Assembly: GCF_025725665.1 (NCBI RefSeq)
Contig: NZ_CP107009.1
Span: 930,001 to 994,000 of the forward strand
Source of the DNA: Halomonas sp. LR3S48
Lineage (GTDB): Bacteria > Pseudomonadota > Gammaproteobacteria > Pseudomonadales > Halomonadaceae
Direction: 5' to 3'
DNA length: 64,000 nucleotides
Under the pieces are notes generated by a model. The model was given only the letters and a program-made list of their open reading frames with translations. It was not told the DNA's origin and ran no database searches. Both the position numbers and the translations under genes were made by a program. This document shows, in pieces, positions 1 through 7,832 of this stretch (position 1 is its first letter; every line of letters starts with the position of its first letter).

Positions 1-10
1 CCTCGAGGGC

Positions 11-430
11 GTGAGGAAGGTGCATCTCCTCAACGCCGAGGCAGTGCGCATCAACAAGTCGCTGGGGGATGCCGTGGGCATGACCCAGCTCGGGGTCCAC
101 CACATCAGCGTACCACCCGGCCATTTCTCGACCGAGTACCACTGCCATCGCTATGAAGAGGAGGCCATCTACGTATTGTCGGGACATGGCGTGGTCACCT
201 TGGGCGAGCGGAAACAGCCGATCGGCCCCGGCGACTTCATCGGCTGCCCCATCAACGACGTAGCCCACGAGATGTACAACGACGGCGACGAGCCACTGGT
301 ATGCCTGGTGGTCGGGCAGCGGCTGGCCCAGGACGTTTGCGACTACCCGCGACAGGGCAAGCGGCTGTATCGCAACAGTGGCGAATGGAACCTGGTCGAT
401 CACGATGCCATCGAGCATGTACCCCGGTAG
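11..430 (+). CDS. Cupin-domain protein, possibly 5'-truncated by the window edge
   Basis: This is a small single-domain cupin of about 139 residues. The first cupin motif is visible as HCHRYEEEAIYVLSGHG (H-x-H, E, G), and the second as a G-D...P...H stretch around GDFIGCPINDVAHEM. Both are the metal-binding and barrel signatures of the family. The frame starts at a GTG at position 11 but is open back to the window edge, so the true start may lie upstream. Such proteins bind a metal and may act as small enzymes or sensors. The substrate cannot be told from sequence. A hairpin follows the stop codon. Confidence 0.75.
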   Translation: MRKVHLLNAEAVRINKSLGDAVGMTQLGVHHISVPPGHFSTEYHCHRYEEEAIYVLSGHGVVTLGERKQPIGPGDFIGCPINDVAHEMYNDGDEPLVCLVVGQRLAQDVCDYPRQGKRLYRNSGEWNLVDHDAIEHVPR

Positions 431-456
431 CCGCGTGGCTCAGATATTCAAAGCTT

Positions 457-480
457 CCCGGTAAGTAAGGGCTTACCGGG
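457..480. repeat. Hairpin repeat, copy 1 (CCCGGTAAG stem)
   Basis: A perfect 9-bp stem CCCGGTAAG/CTTACCGGG closes a 6-nt loop, 27 nt after the cupin stop. An almost identical element including flanking bases (GCGC-ATTC) occurs at 3321-3344. There is no T-run, so it is not a textbook intrinsic terminator. It may be a short dispersed palindromic element that acts as a transcript 3' end. Confidence 0.6.
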
Positions 481-829
481 GCGCTATTCGATTCGTAGCA
501 GAATTGACCTTTGCGTTCGTCGTGCTATGTTCGTCAGGTCTGGCAACCGCAATGAGACTGCTCTGACATGACCTTGTCGATGCGCACTTCGCTTTCCGCA
601 CCGATGACCGTTCTGGCCATGGCGGTGGTGCGTGCGGCATCGCCACCTCCCGTTCCACCTGTCGCTCCGCCGCTCGGCGTTTCGCCGCCAGCGGGGCTCG
701 ACATGGCCGGCGTTTCACCGCCGCCCATGTGCACTCTGGGCTGACCTCGAGCCCACCAAGCTGCCTCAGCTTTCCATCGTTCGGCATTGGTTCCAGTGCC
801 GGCTGAGGCCTGTGCGTCTCTGAGCTTTG
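481..829. other. Intergenic stretch with ambiguous coding signal
   Basis: No convincing gene is visible between the first hairpin and the repeat-like block. One short plus-strand frame (568-744, 58 codons) has a hydrophobic start and a Pro/Ala-rich remainder. A minus-strand frame ending at 534 would give a Gly/Thr-rich peptide. Both frames put their third codon positions in the same column, so GC3 cannot separate them, and neither has a good ribosome binding site. It may be decayed sequence. Confidence 0.3.
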
Positions 830-970
830 TTCGAAAAGTCATCGAGCGATGGTCAGACAAGGCAAAAATCGGCGAAAAGACGGAGTTTACGCGGTGTAAA
901 TGAGTACTTTGAGCCGAGTTTTAACGCCGTATGACCGAGCGCAGACAGTTTTCAGACGAAGCGTAGACAG
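830..970. repeat. Repeat-like non-coding block
   Basis: This block contains A-rich runs, an inverted repeat TTTAC-GCGGT-GTAAA (886-900) and a tail ending in GCGTAGACAGG. It contrasts in composition with surrounding genes and looks like a dispersed extragenic element of the kind I associate with Halomonas genomes. That association is from memory and there is no second copy inside this window. It directly abuts the start region of the next exporter gene, so it also forms its upstream region. Confidence 0.3.
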
Positions 971-982
971 GTGAATTTCATC

Positions 983-1855
983 ATGACAACTCCTTCCGTT
1001 GCCTGGGCCGCTCATGCGTCCACGGCGCTCTTCGTGCTGCTGTGGTGCAGTGGCGCCATCTTCACCAAATGGGGGCTGGAGCATGCCCCGGCCTTTGCGT
1101 TTTTGCTGCTTCGCTTTGCCCTGGCGCTGACCGTTCTGATGGCCATCGGGCTTTACCGACGACGTTGGCTACCCGCGCCCGGCACACGCCTGCGCGTCGC
1201 CGGCACCGGCCTGCTGCTAATAGGTGCCTATTCGATCTGCTATTTCCTGGCCATGGAGCAAGGCATCACACCCGGGGTGTTGGCGACCTTGCTGGGCATA
1301 CAGCCGATTCTCACCCTGATGCTGCTGGAGCGGCGCTTTGCGCCGATGAGAATGGCGGGGCTCTGCGTGGCGCTGATAGGGTTGGTACTGGTGGTCTATC
1401 AGAGCGTCGTCCTGGTGCGCTTTTCCCTGGCAGGGGTGGGCTTCGCCCTGGGCGCGCTGGGGTGCATGACGGTGGGCGCCATCATGCAGAAGCGCATCCG
1501 GCAGTCGCCCGCTGAGGTCCTGCCGTTGCAGTACGTGGCCAGCCTGCTGCTGTGCCTGCCTTTCGCCGCGGTTCAGCCGGTGGTATTCGAGCCCACTTGG
1601 GAATTCCTGATCCCGCTGCTCTGGCTGGCTTTGGTCATCTCGGTAGTGGCGCAGCTGCTGCTTTATCGATTGATACAGGCCGGCAATCTGGTCAACGTCA
1701 CCAGCCTGTTCTATCTGGTGCCGGCGGCCACCGCTGTGATGGACTATCTGTTCCTGGGCAACGCGATGCCCATGCTCAGCCTGGCGGGGATGGCGCTTAT
1801 CCTGCTGGGCCTGGCACTGGTCTTCCGTCAGCCGGCAATGGCATCTCGGCAATAG
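983..1855 (+). CDS. EamA/DMT-superfamily transporter
   Basis: This is a protein of about 290 residues made almost entirely of hydrophobic helices, about ten, in the two-times-five arrangement typical of EamA/RhaT-type drug/metabolite transporters. It would sit in the inner membrane and most likely exports a small metabolite. I chose ATG 983 because AGGTGA lies 8 nt upstream. An in-frame GTG at 971 is a less likely start. It is monocistronic, convergent with the following monooxygenase gene, and separated from it by a 16-bp perfect palindrome. The substrate is unknown. Confidence 0.8.
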   Translation: MTTPSVAWAAHASTALFVLLWCSGAIFTKWGLEHAPAFAFLLLRFALALTVLMAIGLYRRRWLPAPGTRLRVAGTGLLLIGAYSICYFLAMEQGITPGVLATLLGIQPILTLMLLERRFAPMRMAGLCVALIGLVLVVYQSVVLVRFSLAGVGFALGALGCMTVGAIMQKRIRQSPAEVLPLQYVASLLLCLPFAAVQPVVFEPTWEFLIPLLWLALVISVVAQLLLYRLIQAGNLVNVTSLFYLVPAATAVMDYLFLGNAMPMLSLAGMALILLGLALVFRQPAMASRQ

Positions 1856-1862
1856 GATAGGG

Positions 1863-1878
1863 CAACGGGTACCCGTTG
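1863..1878. terminator. Perfect 16-bp palindrome between convergent genes
   Basis: CAACGGGTACCCGTTG is a perfect palindrome that can fold with a GTAC loop. It lies 8 nt after the EamA stop and 12 nt beyond the 3' end of the opposing gene. Placement suggests a bidirectional 3' end, but there is no T-run on either strand. Confidence 0.4.
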
Positions 1879-1889
1879 GCCGCGAGTGC

Positions 1890-2240
1890 TCACGGGGTTT
1901 CGTGGTGCTCGCGGCTGTCGGCAGGCGCCTGTTCGCGCTCATGCATGCCGTAGTCGCGCAGCACCGTGGCCACGCGCAGACGATAGTCTTCAAAGACCGC
2001 TTCGCGGCCTTGGGTTTGGGCCGTGCGATGACGCTCGAGCTGGCGCCACTGGGCCACGGCTTCCTCATCGCGCCAGAAGGAGAGTGAGAGCACCTTGCCC
2101 GGTTGGGTGAGGCTCTCGAAGCGCTCGATGGAAATGAAACCGTCGATCTCATCGAGCAACGGACGCAGGCTGGCGGCGATATCGAGGTATTGGTCGCGGC
2201 GGCCGGACTTGGGAATGACTTCAAATATGACGGCGATCAT
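1890..2240 (-). CDS. Antibiotic-biosynthesis-monooxygenase (ABM) family protein
   Basis: This 116-residue protein starts MIAVIFEVIPK and follows the ABM ferredoxin-like fold pattern: a first strand, then the phrase GFISIERFES and an LSFWRDEEAVAQWR helix. Family members are small cytoplasmic dimers that oxidise quinone-like or other small molecules, or degrade heme, without cofactors. The longer open frame upstream of 2240 is rejected because the family homology starts at this Met. The substrate is unknown. It is transcribed in the same direction as the upstream DUF1127 gene. Confidence 0.75.
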   Translation of the reverse strand: MIAVIFEVIPKSGRRDQYLDIAASLRPLLDEIDGFISIERFESLTQPGKVLSLSFWRDEEAVAQWRQLERHRTAQTQGREAVFEDYRLRVATVLRDYGMHEREQAPADSREHHETP

Positions 2241-2289
2241 GTGAACTCCTGATTCAGACAGTTTGAGGCATCTGGAAGCTGCAACGGCT

Positions 2290-2514
2290 TCACTCTTTGG
2301 GGGTGAAACGTTCCGGGTTGATCGGCACCAGCTTACCGCGTTCCCAGCGCAAGCCGATGTCCCTGAGAATGCGTGGGTCGCAGTCGCGCAGCAGGGCATC
2401 GCGCTGTCGATTGGCGTAGTAGTTGCGTACGGCGAGAAGCAGGCGGCGGGTAGTACGTAGTGGGTAAGGGCCGTGATGTGTGACGGCCGTCAGTGGATTG
2501 TCTGGCGTAGTCAT
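2290..2514 (-). CDS. DUF1127 small protein
   Basis: This 74-residue basic protein ends with the DUF1127 signature: Arg-rich helix (RRLLLAVRNYYANRQRDALL) followed by LRDIGL and a short tail. DUF1127 proteins are small, Arg-rich proteins. Some members in alphaproteobacteria take part in RNA turnover and in phosphate or stress adaptation. Here the start is ATG at 2514. It is divergent from the ArsR-like regulator, with 88 nt between starts, so the regulator may control it. Confidence 0.75.
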   Translation of the reverse strand: MTTPDNPLTAVTHHGPYPLRTTRRLLLAVRNYYANRQRDALLRDCDPRILRDIGLRWERGKLVPINPERFTPKE

Positions 2515-2602
2515 GAGTGGTTCCGGGCCGTTGTATGGTCGCTCAATTGTGTTCCGTTGACCTATGCTTGTCAGACATAAACAGTTAGGTGGAGAGCTAA
2601 CG

Positions 2603-3328
2603 ATGGATGAGCCGGACCTGCCACGCCTCGCCCGTACCATTGGCGAGCCGACCCGGATGGGCATGTTGGCGCTGCTGATGGAGGGACGAGCACTGACCGC
2701 CAAGGAGCTTGCCTACGGCTGTGGTGTGCAGCCGGGCACAGCGACGGAGCATCTCAAGCGCTTGCAGCATGACGGGCTGATTGAGTCGACGGCACAAGGG
2801 CGGCACAAGTACTACCGGTTGGCGACAGCCGAGGTGGCGCATGCCGTCGAGGCGTTGATGGTAGTGGCCAAACCGATGAAGGTGGCGTCGCCGTCTAGAC
2901 GACCGGCGGGGGCCATAAGCGCCGCGCGGTTCTGCTATGACCACCTGGCAGGGGAGCTGGGAACGCGAATGACGGCGGTACTGCTCGAGAGGGAGTTCTT
3001 GGTGGCAGATGGCGAAGCCATGAACGTGACGGAGCGGGGCGAGGCCTGGTTCTCGGACTTCGGCATCGATATCGCTTCCCTGCGCAAGCGCCGCCGGCGT
3101 TTCGCCTATCCCTGCCTCGACTGGAGCGAACGGCGCGATCATCTCGGCGGGGCGCTGGGCGCCGCTCTGGCCGAGCGCCTGCTGGAACTCGGCTGGATCA
3201 GCCGGCAGAAGCACTCGCGGGTGGTGAGTATCAGCGAGCAGGGTCATCTAGCACTGGTGCGTGAGTTCGGACTCGTACTTGAACCCCTCAATACCGCAGT
3301 TGAGGAGGTGATTGGCGCTGCCCGGTAA
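2603..3328 (+). CDS. ArsR-like winged-helix transcriptional regulator
   Basis: The N-terminal ~85 residues form an ArsR-type winged helix (LARTIGEPTRMGMLALLMEG, then AKELAYGCGVQPGTATEHLKRL and the wing GRHKYYRL). A long C-terminal domain to residue 241 has no clear metal-binding cysteine cluster. ATG 2603 is chosen because GGAGAG lies 7 nt upstream. Proteins of this layout usually repress a neighbouring gene, and the divergent DUF1127 gene is the obvious candidate. The stop codon lies inside the second copy of the CCCGGTAAG hairpin. The ligand is unknown. Confidence 0.8.
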   Translation: MDEPDLPRLARTIGEPTRMGMLALLMEGRALTAKELAYGCGVQPGTATEHLKRLQHDGLIESTAQGRHKYYRLATAEVAHAVEALMVVAKPMKVASPSRRPAGAISAARFCYDHLAGELGTRMTAVLLEREFLVADGEAMNVTERGEAWFSDFGIDIASLRKRRRRFAYPCLDWSERRDHLGGALGAALAERLLELGWISRQKHSRVVSISEQGHLALVREFGLVLEPLNTAVEEVIGAAR

Positions 3329-3344
3329 GTAAGTGCTTACCGGG
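3321..3344. repeat. Hairpin repeat, copy 2 (CCCGGTAAG stem)
   Basis: This has the same 9-bp stem and a TAAGTG loop as at 457-480, with conserved flank GCGC-ATTC. It overlaps the last codon and stop of the ArsR-like gene and sits between two convergent genes. Confidence 0.6.
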
Positions 3345-3361
3345 GCGCCATTCCCTGGCAA

Positions 3362-4132
3362 TCAGGTTCGGCAGATGGAGACCCCGCCATCGGCCAGCAT
3401 CGCCGTGCCGGTGACGAAGCTGGCATCGTCGCAAGCCAGATAGAGCGCCGCTCGGGCGATCTCTTCTGGCGTAGCCATACGCTTGAGCGCGTGCAGGTTC
3501 TCGACAAACGCCAGGACTTCCGGTCCGGCGTCGGGGGCGTTGGTGATGCTGGCCGGCGTGTCGGTGCCTCCCGGCAGCAGCGCGTTGACCCGAATGCCGT
3601 TGGGCCCCAGCTCCGCAGCCAGGCACTTCATCAGGCCCAGGATGCCGGCCTTGCTGGCGCCGTAGGCCGCCATGCCGGGCATGCCGACGGTATAGCCGAC
3701 GAAGCTCGAAGTGAACAGCAGGCTTCCGCCGCCTCGCTGCAGCAGCGCCGGGATCTGGTACTTGGCACCCAGAAAGGCGCCGTTCAGGTTGGTATGCATG
3801 ACGTCGTGCCAATCACTCGACTTCATGTCCTGCAGCGGCCCCATCGGCCCGATGATGCCAGCGTTGTTGAAGGCGATATCGAGCCCTCCGAAGCGCTCCA
3901 GGGCGGTAGCGACAAGGCGCTGGGCCAAGTGCGCGTCGCATACGTCCCCGGCGACGGCAACGGCGCTACCGCCGTCGCGAGCGATGGTTTCGACCAGAGC
4001 ATCGAGCTTGTCCTGGCGGCGTGCGCTCACGATCACGCTGGCGCCTTCGCTGGCGAACAACCGGGCGGCGGCATGACCGATTCCTGAGCTGGCCCCGGTG
4101 ACGATGGCGATCTTTCCGGCAAGTCGGTTCAT
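3362..4132 (-). CDS. Short-chain dehydrogenase/reductase (classical SDR)
   Basis: This is a 256-residue classical SDR. It shows the cofactor motif TGASSGIG at residues ~12-19, NNAG, a catalytic Ser in the FTSSF region, and the YGASK Tyr/Lys pair. It ends with the usual DGG...near the C-terminus. It should reduce or oxidise a carbonyl/alcohol with NAD(P)(H) in the cytoplasm. ATG 4132 is chosen because GGAGAA lies 7 nt upstream; an ATG at 4147 has no such site. It is divergent from ada. The substrate is not predictable. Confidence 0.85.
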   Translation of the reverse strand: MNRLAGKIAIVTGASSGIGHAAARLFASEGASVIVSARRQDKLDALVETIARDGGSAVAVAGDVCDAHLAQRLVATALERFGGLDIAFNNAGIIGPMGPLQDMKSSDWHDVMHTNLNGAFLGAKYQIPALLQRGGGSLLFTSSFVGYTVGMPGMAAYGASKAGILGLMKCLAAELGPNGIRVNALLPGGTDTPASITNAPDAGPEVLAFVENLHALKRMATPEEIARAALYLACDDASFVTGTAMLADGGVSICRT

Positions 4133-4383
4133 AGCGGTATTCTCCATGGGTGGTAGGTATGGGTTACTGGCGATCCCATGCTTACCTTGCCGGCCTCGGG
4201 GCAAGCCCTCACTCCGCTTCTTGCCGTCAAAAATATGGCGGTTCGATGATGCTATGCTGCGAATGTTGCGAAATACTGTGAAGAGACGGGCTTACTTTGA
4301 AAGCAAGGGACGGAGTGTGTCAGGCGGGCTCGGGACTCATCCTGAATTCACGGAGAACGCCCAACCCACAGCGGAGGCCCGCC

Positions 4384-5493
4384 ATGAACGAGACATCCAC
4401 CCATTCACTTGCCACCTTCGATTCCGATGAGGCGAAGTGGGCAGCGGTACTGGCCCGCGACGCCGCGGCGGAAGACGCCTTCGTCTATGCGGTGCGTACC
4501 ACCGGGGTCTATTGCCGCCCGACGTGCCCATCGCGTCGGCCGCGCCGCGAGAACGCCGAGTTCCATGCCGATGCGGCCACGGCCGAGCGGGCCGGCTACC
4601 GGCCGTGCCAGCGCTGCCGCCCCAAGGAGCTACCGTTGGCCCAGCGACATGCTCAAAGCGTTGCCAGGGCCTGCCGTCTCATCGAAACATCCGACGAGCT
4701 CCCTTCACTCGACGAATTGGCACAAGTCGCCGGGCTGAGCCGCTTCCACTTTCATCGCGTCTTCAAGTCGGTCACGGGGCTTACGCCCAAGGCGTATGCG
4801 GTCGCCTGCCGGGCGGAACGTGCTCGCCAGGCGCTGGGGCAGCGAGAAACCGTCACCGAGGCGATCTATGAGGCAGGCTTCAATTCCAGCGGGCGCTTCT
4901 ATGCCGGTTCCAATCGCATGCTCGGCATGACGCCGAAACGTTACCGCTCGGGAGGAAAGGGCATGGAGATTCGCTTCGCTCTGGGGGAATGCTCGCTGGG
5001 CAACATTCTAGTCGCGACCAGCGAAAAAGGCATTTGCGCCATTTCCTTGGGCAGCGACCCGGAGCAATTGTTGCAGGAGTTCCAGGATCGATTCGCCAAT
5101 GCCAACCTGGTCCCGGGGGGAAAGGACTTCGACGCCTGGGTGGCCAAGGTGGTGGGCTTCGTCGAGGCGCCTGGCGTCGGGCTGTCGCTGCCGCTGGACG
5201 TTCGCGGTACCGCCTTCCAGCAGCGGGTCTGGCAGGCGCTGACCGAGATTCCCGTGGGCACCACGATCAGCTATGCGGAGTTGGCGCAGCGGATCGGTTC
5301 CCCCAAGTCGGTACGTGCCGTGGCCAGGGCCTGCGCCTCCAATACCATTGCGCTTGCCATACCCTGCCACCGGGTTGTGCGTAGCGACGGGGCGCTCTCG
5401 GGTTACCGGTGGGGCGTAGAGCGAAAGCGGGCGCTGCTCGAGCGTGAAGCGACACGGCGAGATGTGGCGGTGGTGGAGAACGAGCATGGGTGA
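4384..5493 (+). CDS. ada: Ada: methyl-phosphotriester/O6-methylguanine-DNA methyltransferase and regulator
   Basis: This 369-residue protein has the full three-part Ada layout. The N-terminal zinc domain has the four cysteines (YCRPTC ... CQRC). An AraC-type helix-turn-helix follows at residues ~95-185, then a C-terminal methyltransferase domain with the PCHRV active-site motif. Ada takes methyl groups from alkylated DNA and, once methylated on its N-terminal cysteine, activates its own gene and other alkylation-repair genes. ATG 4384 is preceded by GGAGG. A second Ada-type sensor, fused to AlkA, is encoded near 47 kb. Confidence 0.93.
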   Translation: MNETSTHSLATFDSDEAKWAAVLARDAAAEDAFVYAVRTTGVYCRPTCPSRRPRRENAEFHADAATAERAGYRPCQRCRPKELPLAQRHAQSVARACRLIETSDELPSLDELAQVAGLSRFHFHRVFKSVTGLTPKAYAVACRAERARQALGQRETVTEAIYEAGFNSSGRFYAGSNRMLGMTPKRYRSGGKGMEIRFALGECSLGNILVATSEKGICAISLGSDPEQLLQEFQDRFANANLVPGGKDFDAWVAKVVGFVEAPGVGLSLPLDVRGTAFQQRVWQALTEIPVGTTISYAELAQRIGSPKSVRAVARACASNTIALAIPCHRVVRSDGALSGYRWGVERKRALLEREATRRDVAVVENEHG

Positions 5494-5511
5494 ACGATAT
5501 GAGGTAGCGCT

Positions 5512-6060
5512 TCACTCTGTAGCGGTACCGAGCGGGTTCATCGTTTCTTCCAGGGCTTCGGTGATTCCCGCTTGCGGGGTGCGCTCGAGAAAGGTCGACA
5601 GCACTACATAGCTGCGCGTGGCCTTGACGCTCGGCAGGGCATAGAGCCGGGCGAGCAGTCCTTCCAAGGCGCGGCTGCTGGCGCAGCGCACCTTGAGCAG
5701 CATGCAGGTGTCGCCGGCCACGGAGTGGATCTCCTCGACTTCGGGCAGCGCCGAGAGTGCCAGCAGTTCCTGGGTCTTGCCCCAACCGGTGGAATCGACA
5801 TGCACGAAGGCGAGGAAGGGCTTGCCGGTGGCAGGGCCGTCCAGCATCGCCACCGTGCCACGTATACGCCCCGAGGCACGCAGCCGTTTCACCCGTTCAT
5901 GCACGGCCGGTGCCGAGAGCCCGGCGCGATTACCCAGCTCGGCATAGCTGAGCCCGGCATCCACGGCCAGCTCGCCTAATATTTTTCGGTCGAAGGCATC
6001 CAGGGGGCGTGCCTCCTGGCCCTTGTCCCGAACGGTTTCTGTTTTTTCTGAGTTCGGCAT
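5512..6060 (-). CDS. Lrp/AsnC-family transcriptional regulator
   Basis: This 182-residue protein has an N-terminal AsnC-type winged helix (LDAFDRKILGELAVDAGLSYAELGNRAGLS, then VKRLRASGRI). It also has a C-terminal RAM ligand-sensing domain (FVHVDS ... VAGDTCMLLKVR). Members bind amino acids or related ligands and control neighbouring transport genes. ATG 6060 is preferred over an upstream TTG or ATG. The divergent MFS gene starts 68 nt away, which points to it as the target. Confidence 0.88.
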   Translation of the reverse strand: MPNSEKTETVRDKGQEARPLDAFDRKILGELAVDAGLSYAELGNRAGLSAPAVHERVKRLRASGRIRGTVAMLDGPATGKPFLAFVHVDSTGWGKTQELLALSALPEVEEIHSVAGDTCMLLKVRCASSRALEGLLARLYALPSVKATRSYVVLSTFLERTPQAGITEALEETMNPLGTATE

Positions 6061-6127
6061 TATCGCAATTGCTCCGAATGACATTCCTTTCTTCAATGTT
6101 AGTGTCGAACTGCATTTGGAGCGAGCC

Positions 6128-7282
6128 GTGATTACTCGTCATCTTCTCCTGTTGACTGCTGCCATTGCCGTGATCGGTGCCAATTCGCTGGCGCTGAGCC
6201 CCATTGCTGCTGCGGTGGCGGCATCGCTCCCGGGGCGAAGCGCTGCCGATGTGATGACGGCCGCGGCCTTCTATGGCCTGGCCACGGCAGGTAGTGCGCT
6301 ACTTTTGGCTCCGATGGCCGATCGCATCGGTTCCGAGCGCGCACTGGTGCGGGCGCTATTGGTGCTGTGCGTGTCGCTGGGCCTCGCGGCGCTCTCTCCC
6401 GCGCTGTGGTTGCTGGTTGCCGCCCAAGCGCTTGCCGGCCTGGCGGCGGGCATGGCGCTGCCGGCGATCTATACCCTTACTGCCCAAGTGGCCGCGAAGG
6501 GACGCGAGAGTGAAACCCTGAGCTTCGTACTGATCGGGTGGACGTTGAGCCTGGTGGTTGGGGTCGGTTTTGCAGCGCTCTTGGCCGACTTGCTGCATTG
6601 GCGCGCTGTTTTTGTGGTGCTGGCAATGGTTGCAGCAGGATTGGCGCTAGGTGTTTCCCGCTGCAGCGATTGGGGTAGAAGGACGGGCGGGGAAAAGCCG
6701 AGTTCCGCGCTGATAGCATTGCGTATCCCCGGTATCCATGCAGTGCTGTTGAACGTTGGTGCCTTCATGACCGCGTTCTATGGTCTGTACACTTATCTGG
6801 GCCCGCATCTGGGCGAGGTTTTGCAGCTTCCCGCTTCCTTTGCGGGACTGACGATCGCCGTCTATGGCCTGGGCTTCGGCGTTGCCGCACCGCTGGGCCG
6901 GCTGGTCGACCGGCATGGTGCGAGCGCCGCCGCCTGTGTGACCTTTGCCGGCTTGATGCTCGTGTATTTGGGAATGATGGCGACCGCGGCGCTGCCTCTG
7001 GTACTGCTGGCGCTCTGCCTGGGCTGGGGCGTGGGCAACCACATTGGCCTGAACCTGCTCATGCGCCAGTTGGCCGAGCTGGACCCGACGCAGCGCGGTG
7101 CCATCATGGGGCTCTATAGCGCCATTACCTACCTGTGCGTTTTCGCCGGCGCACTGCTCTACCGGCCGATCTTTACGCACTATGGATTTGCCGCCTGCGC
7201 CTGGGCGTCGGCGATGCTCGTACTGCCGGCCCTGGGCTGGGCGCTGGGGCAGCGGCGCAGGAAACAGGCAGCGCTGGAGTAG
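6128..7282 (+). CDS. MFS transporter
   Basis: This inner-membrane protein of about 384 residues has twelve predicted helices. The loop between helices two and three reads APMADRIGSERALV, the MFS motif-A region (G/A-x-L-x-D-R-x-G). GTG 6128 is chosen because GGAGCG lies just upstream and a hydrophobic helix begins directly after it; a longer frame would read into the divergent regulator. It probably exports an amino acid or drug-like compound under control of the Lrp-type regulator, which is an inference from position. Confidence 0.82.
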   Translation: MITRHLLLLTAAIAVIGANSLALSPIAAAVAASLPGRSAADVMTAAAFYGLATAGSALLLAPMADRIGSERALVRALLVLCVSLGLAALSPALWLLVAAQALAGLAAGMALPAIYTLTAQVAAKGRESETLSFVLIGWTLSLVVGVGFAALLADLLHWRAVFVVLAMVAAGLALGVSRCSDWGRRTGGEKPSSALIALRIPGIHAVLLNVGAFMTAFYGLYTYLGPHLGEVLQLPASFAGLTIAVYGLGFGVAAPLGRLVDRHGASAAACVTFAGLMLVYLGMMATAALPLVLLALCLGWGVGNHIGLNLLMRQLAELDPTQRGAIMGLYSAITYLCVFAGALLYRPIFTHYGFAACAWASAMLVLPALGWALGQRRRKQAALE

Positions 7283-7312
7283 CTCAATCGGTGACCTAGG
7301 AGGCTCTGCAAT

Positions 7313-7708
7313 ATGATTGCTTACACCATGGTAGGAACGAAAAATCTGGAGAAAGCTCTGAAATTCTATGGCCCTCTTTTCGACGAAATGGGCTGGGATG
7401 TCTGCTGGAAAGATGATTCGTGTGCTTCCTATGGGAAAGAAACCGATCTCGACTTTCCCAGGTTCTTTGTCGGTTATCCCTTCGATGGTCAGGAAGCCAA
7501 TGTCGGCAATGGCACCATGACAGCGTTTCAGTTCGCTGCCCCTGAGCAGGTCGACAAGTTATACGAAATAGCCATCGACAATGGAGGCAGTGACGAAGGG
7601 GCTCCAGGCTACCGGCCTCAATACGGCGAAGGTTTCTATGCAGCCTATGTTCGTGATTGCGACGGCAAGAAATTGGCGTTTGTTGTTTATCCGAGAGAGG
7701 CTGAGTGA
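7313..7708 (+). CDS. VOC (glyoxalase/bleomycin-resistance fold) protein
   Basis: This 131-residue protein starts MIAYTMVGTKNLEKALKFY, the usual first strand-helix of the vicinal-oxygen-chelate fold. It ends with DCDGKKLAFVVYP, the usual last metal-ligand strand. An excellent AGGAGG precedes ATG 7313. The gene uses many A/T-ending codons (GAA, AAA, TTT) and is visibly less GC-rich than its neighbours, which hints at separate ancestry. Function could be ring cleavage, isomerisation or binding of a small molecule. Confidence 0.82.
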   Translation: MIAYTMVGTKNLEKALKFYGPLFDEMGWDVCWKDDSCASYGKETDLDFPRFFVGYPFDGQEANVGNGTMTAFQFAAPEQVDKLYEIAIDNGGSDEGAPGYRPQYGEGFYAAYVRDCDGKKLAFVVYPREAE

Positions 7709-7832
7709 CTCAGTGACAGCGGTGATTACCCTCGCGCTGGAGCCTTTCGCTTGCGCAGATGTCCGTACTCTATGCCAAAGAACGAACGCCGCACGGCTGA
7801 GCCAAACGGGAGGATTGTCGCTTTTGGACGGT

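Noticed and set aside
534-860. Minus-strand 108-codon frame in the first intergenic region
   Set aside because: It begins inside the repeat-like block with no ribosome binding site. An opposing frame is equally open, so coding is not supported.
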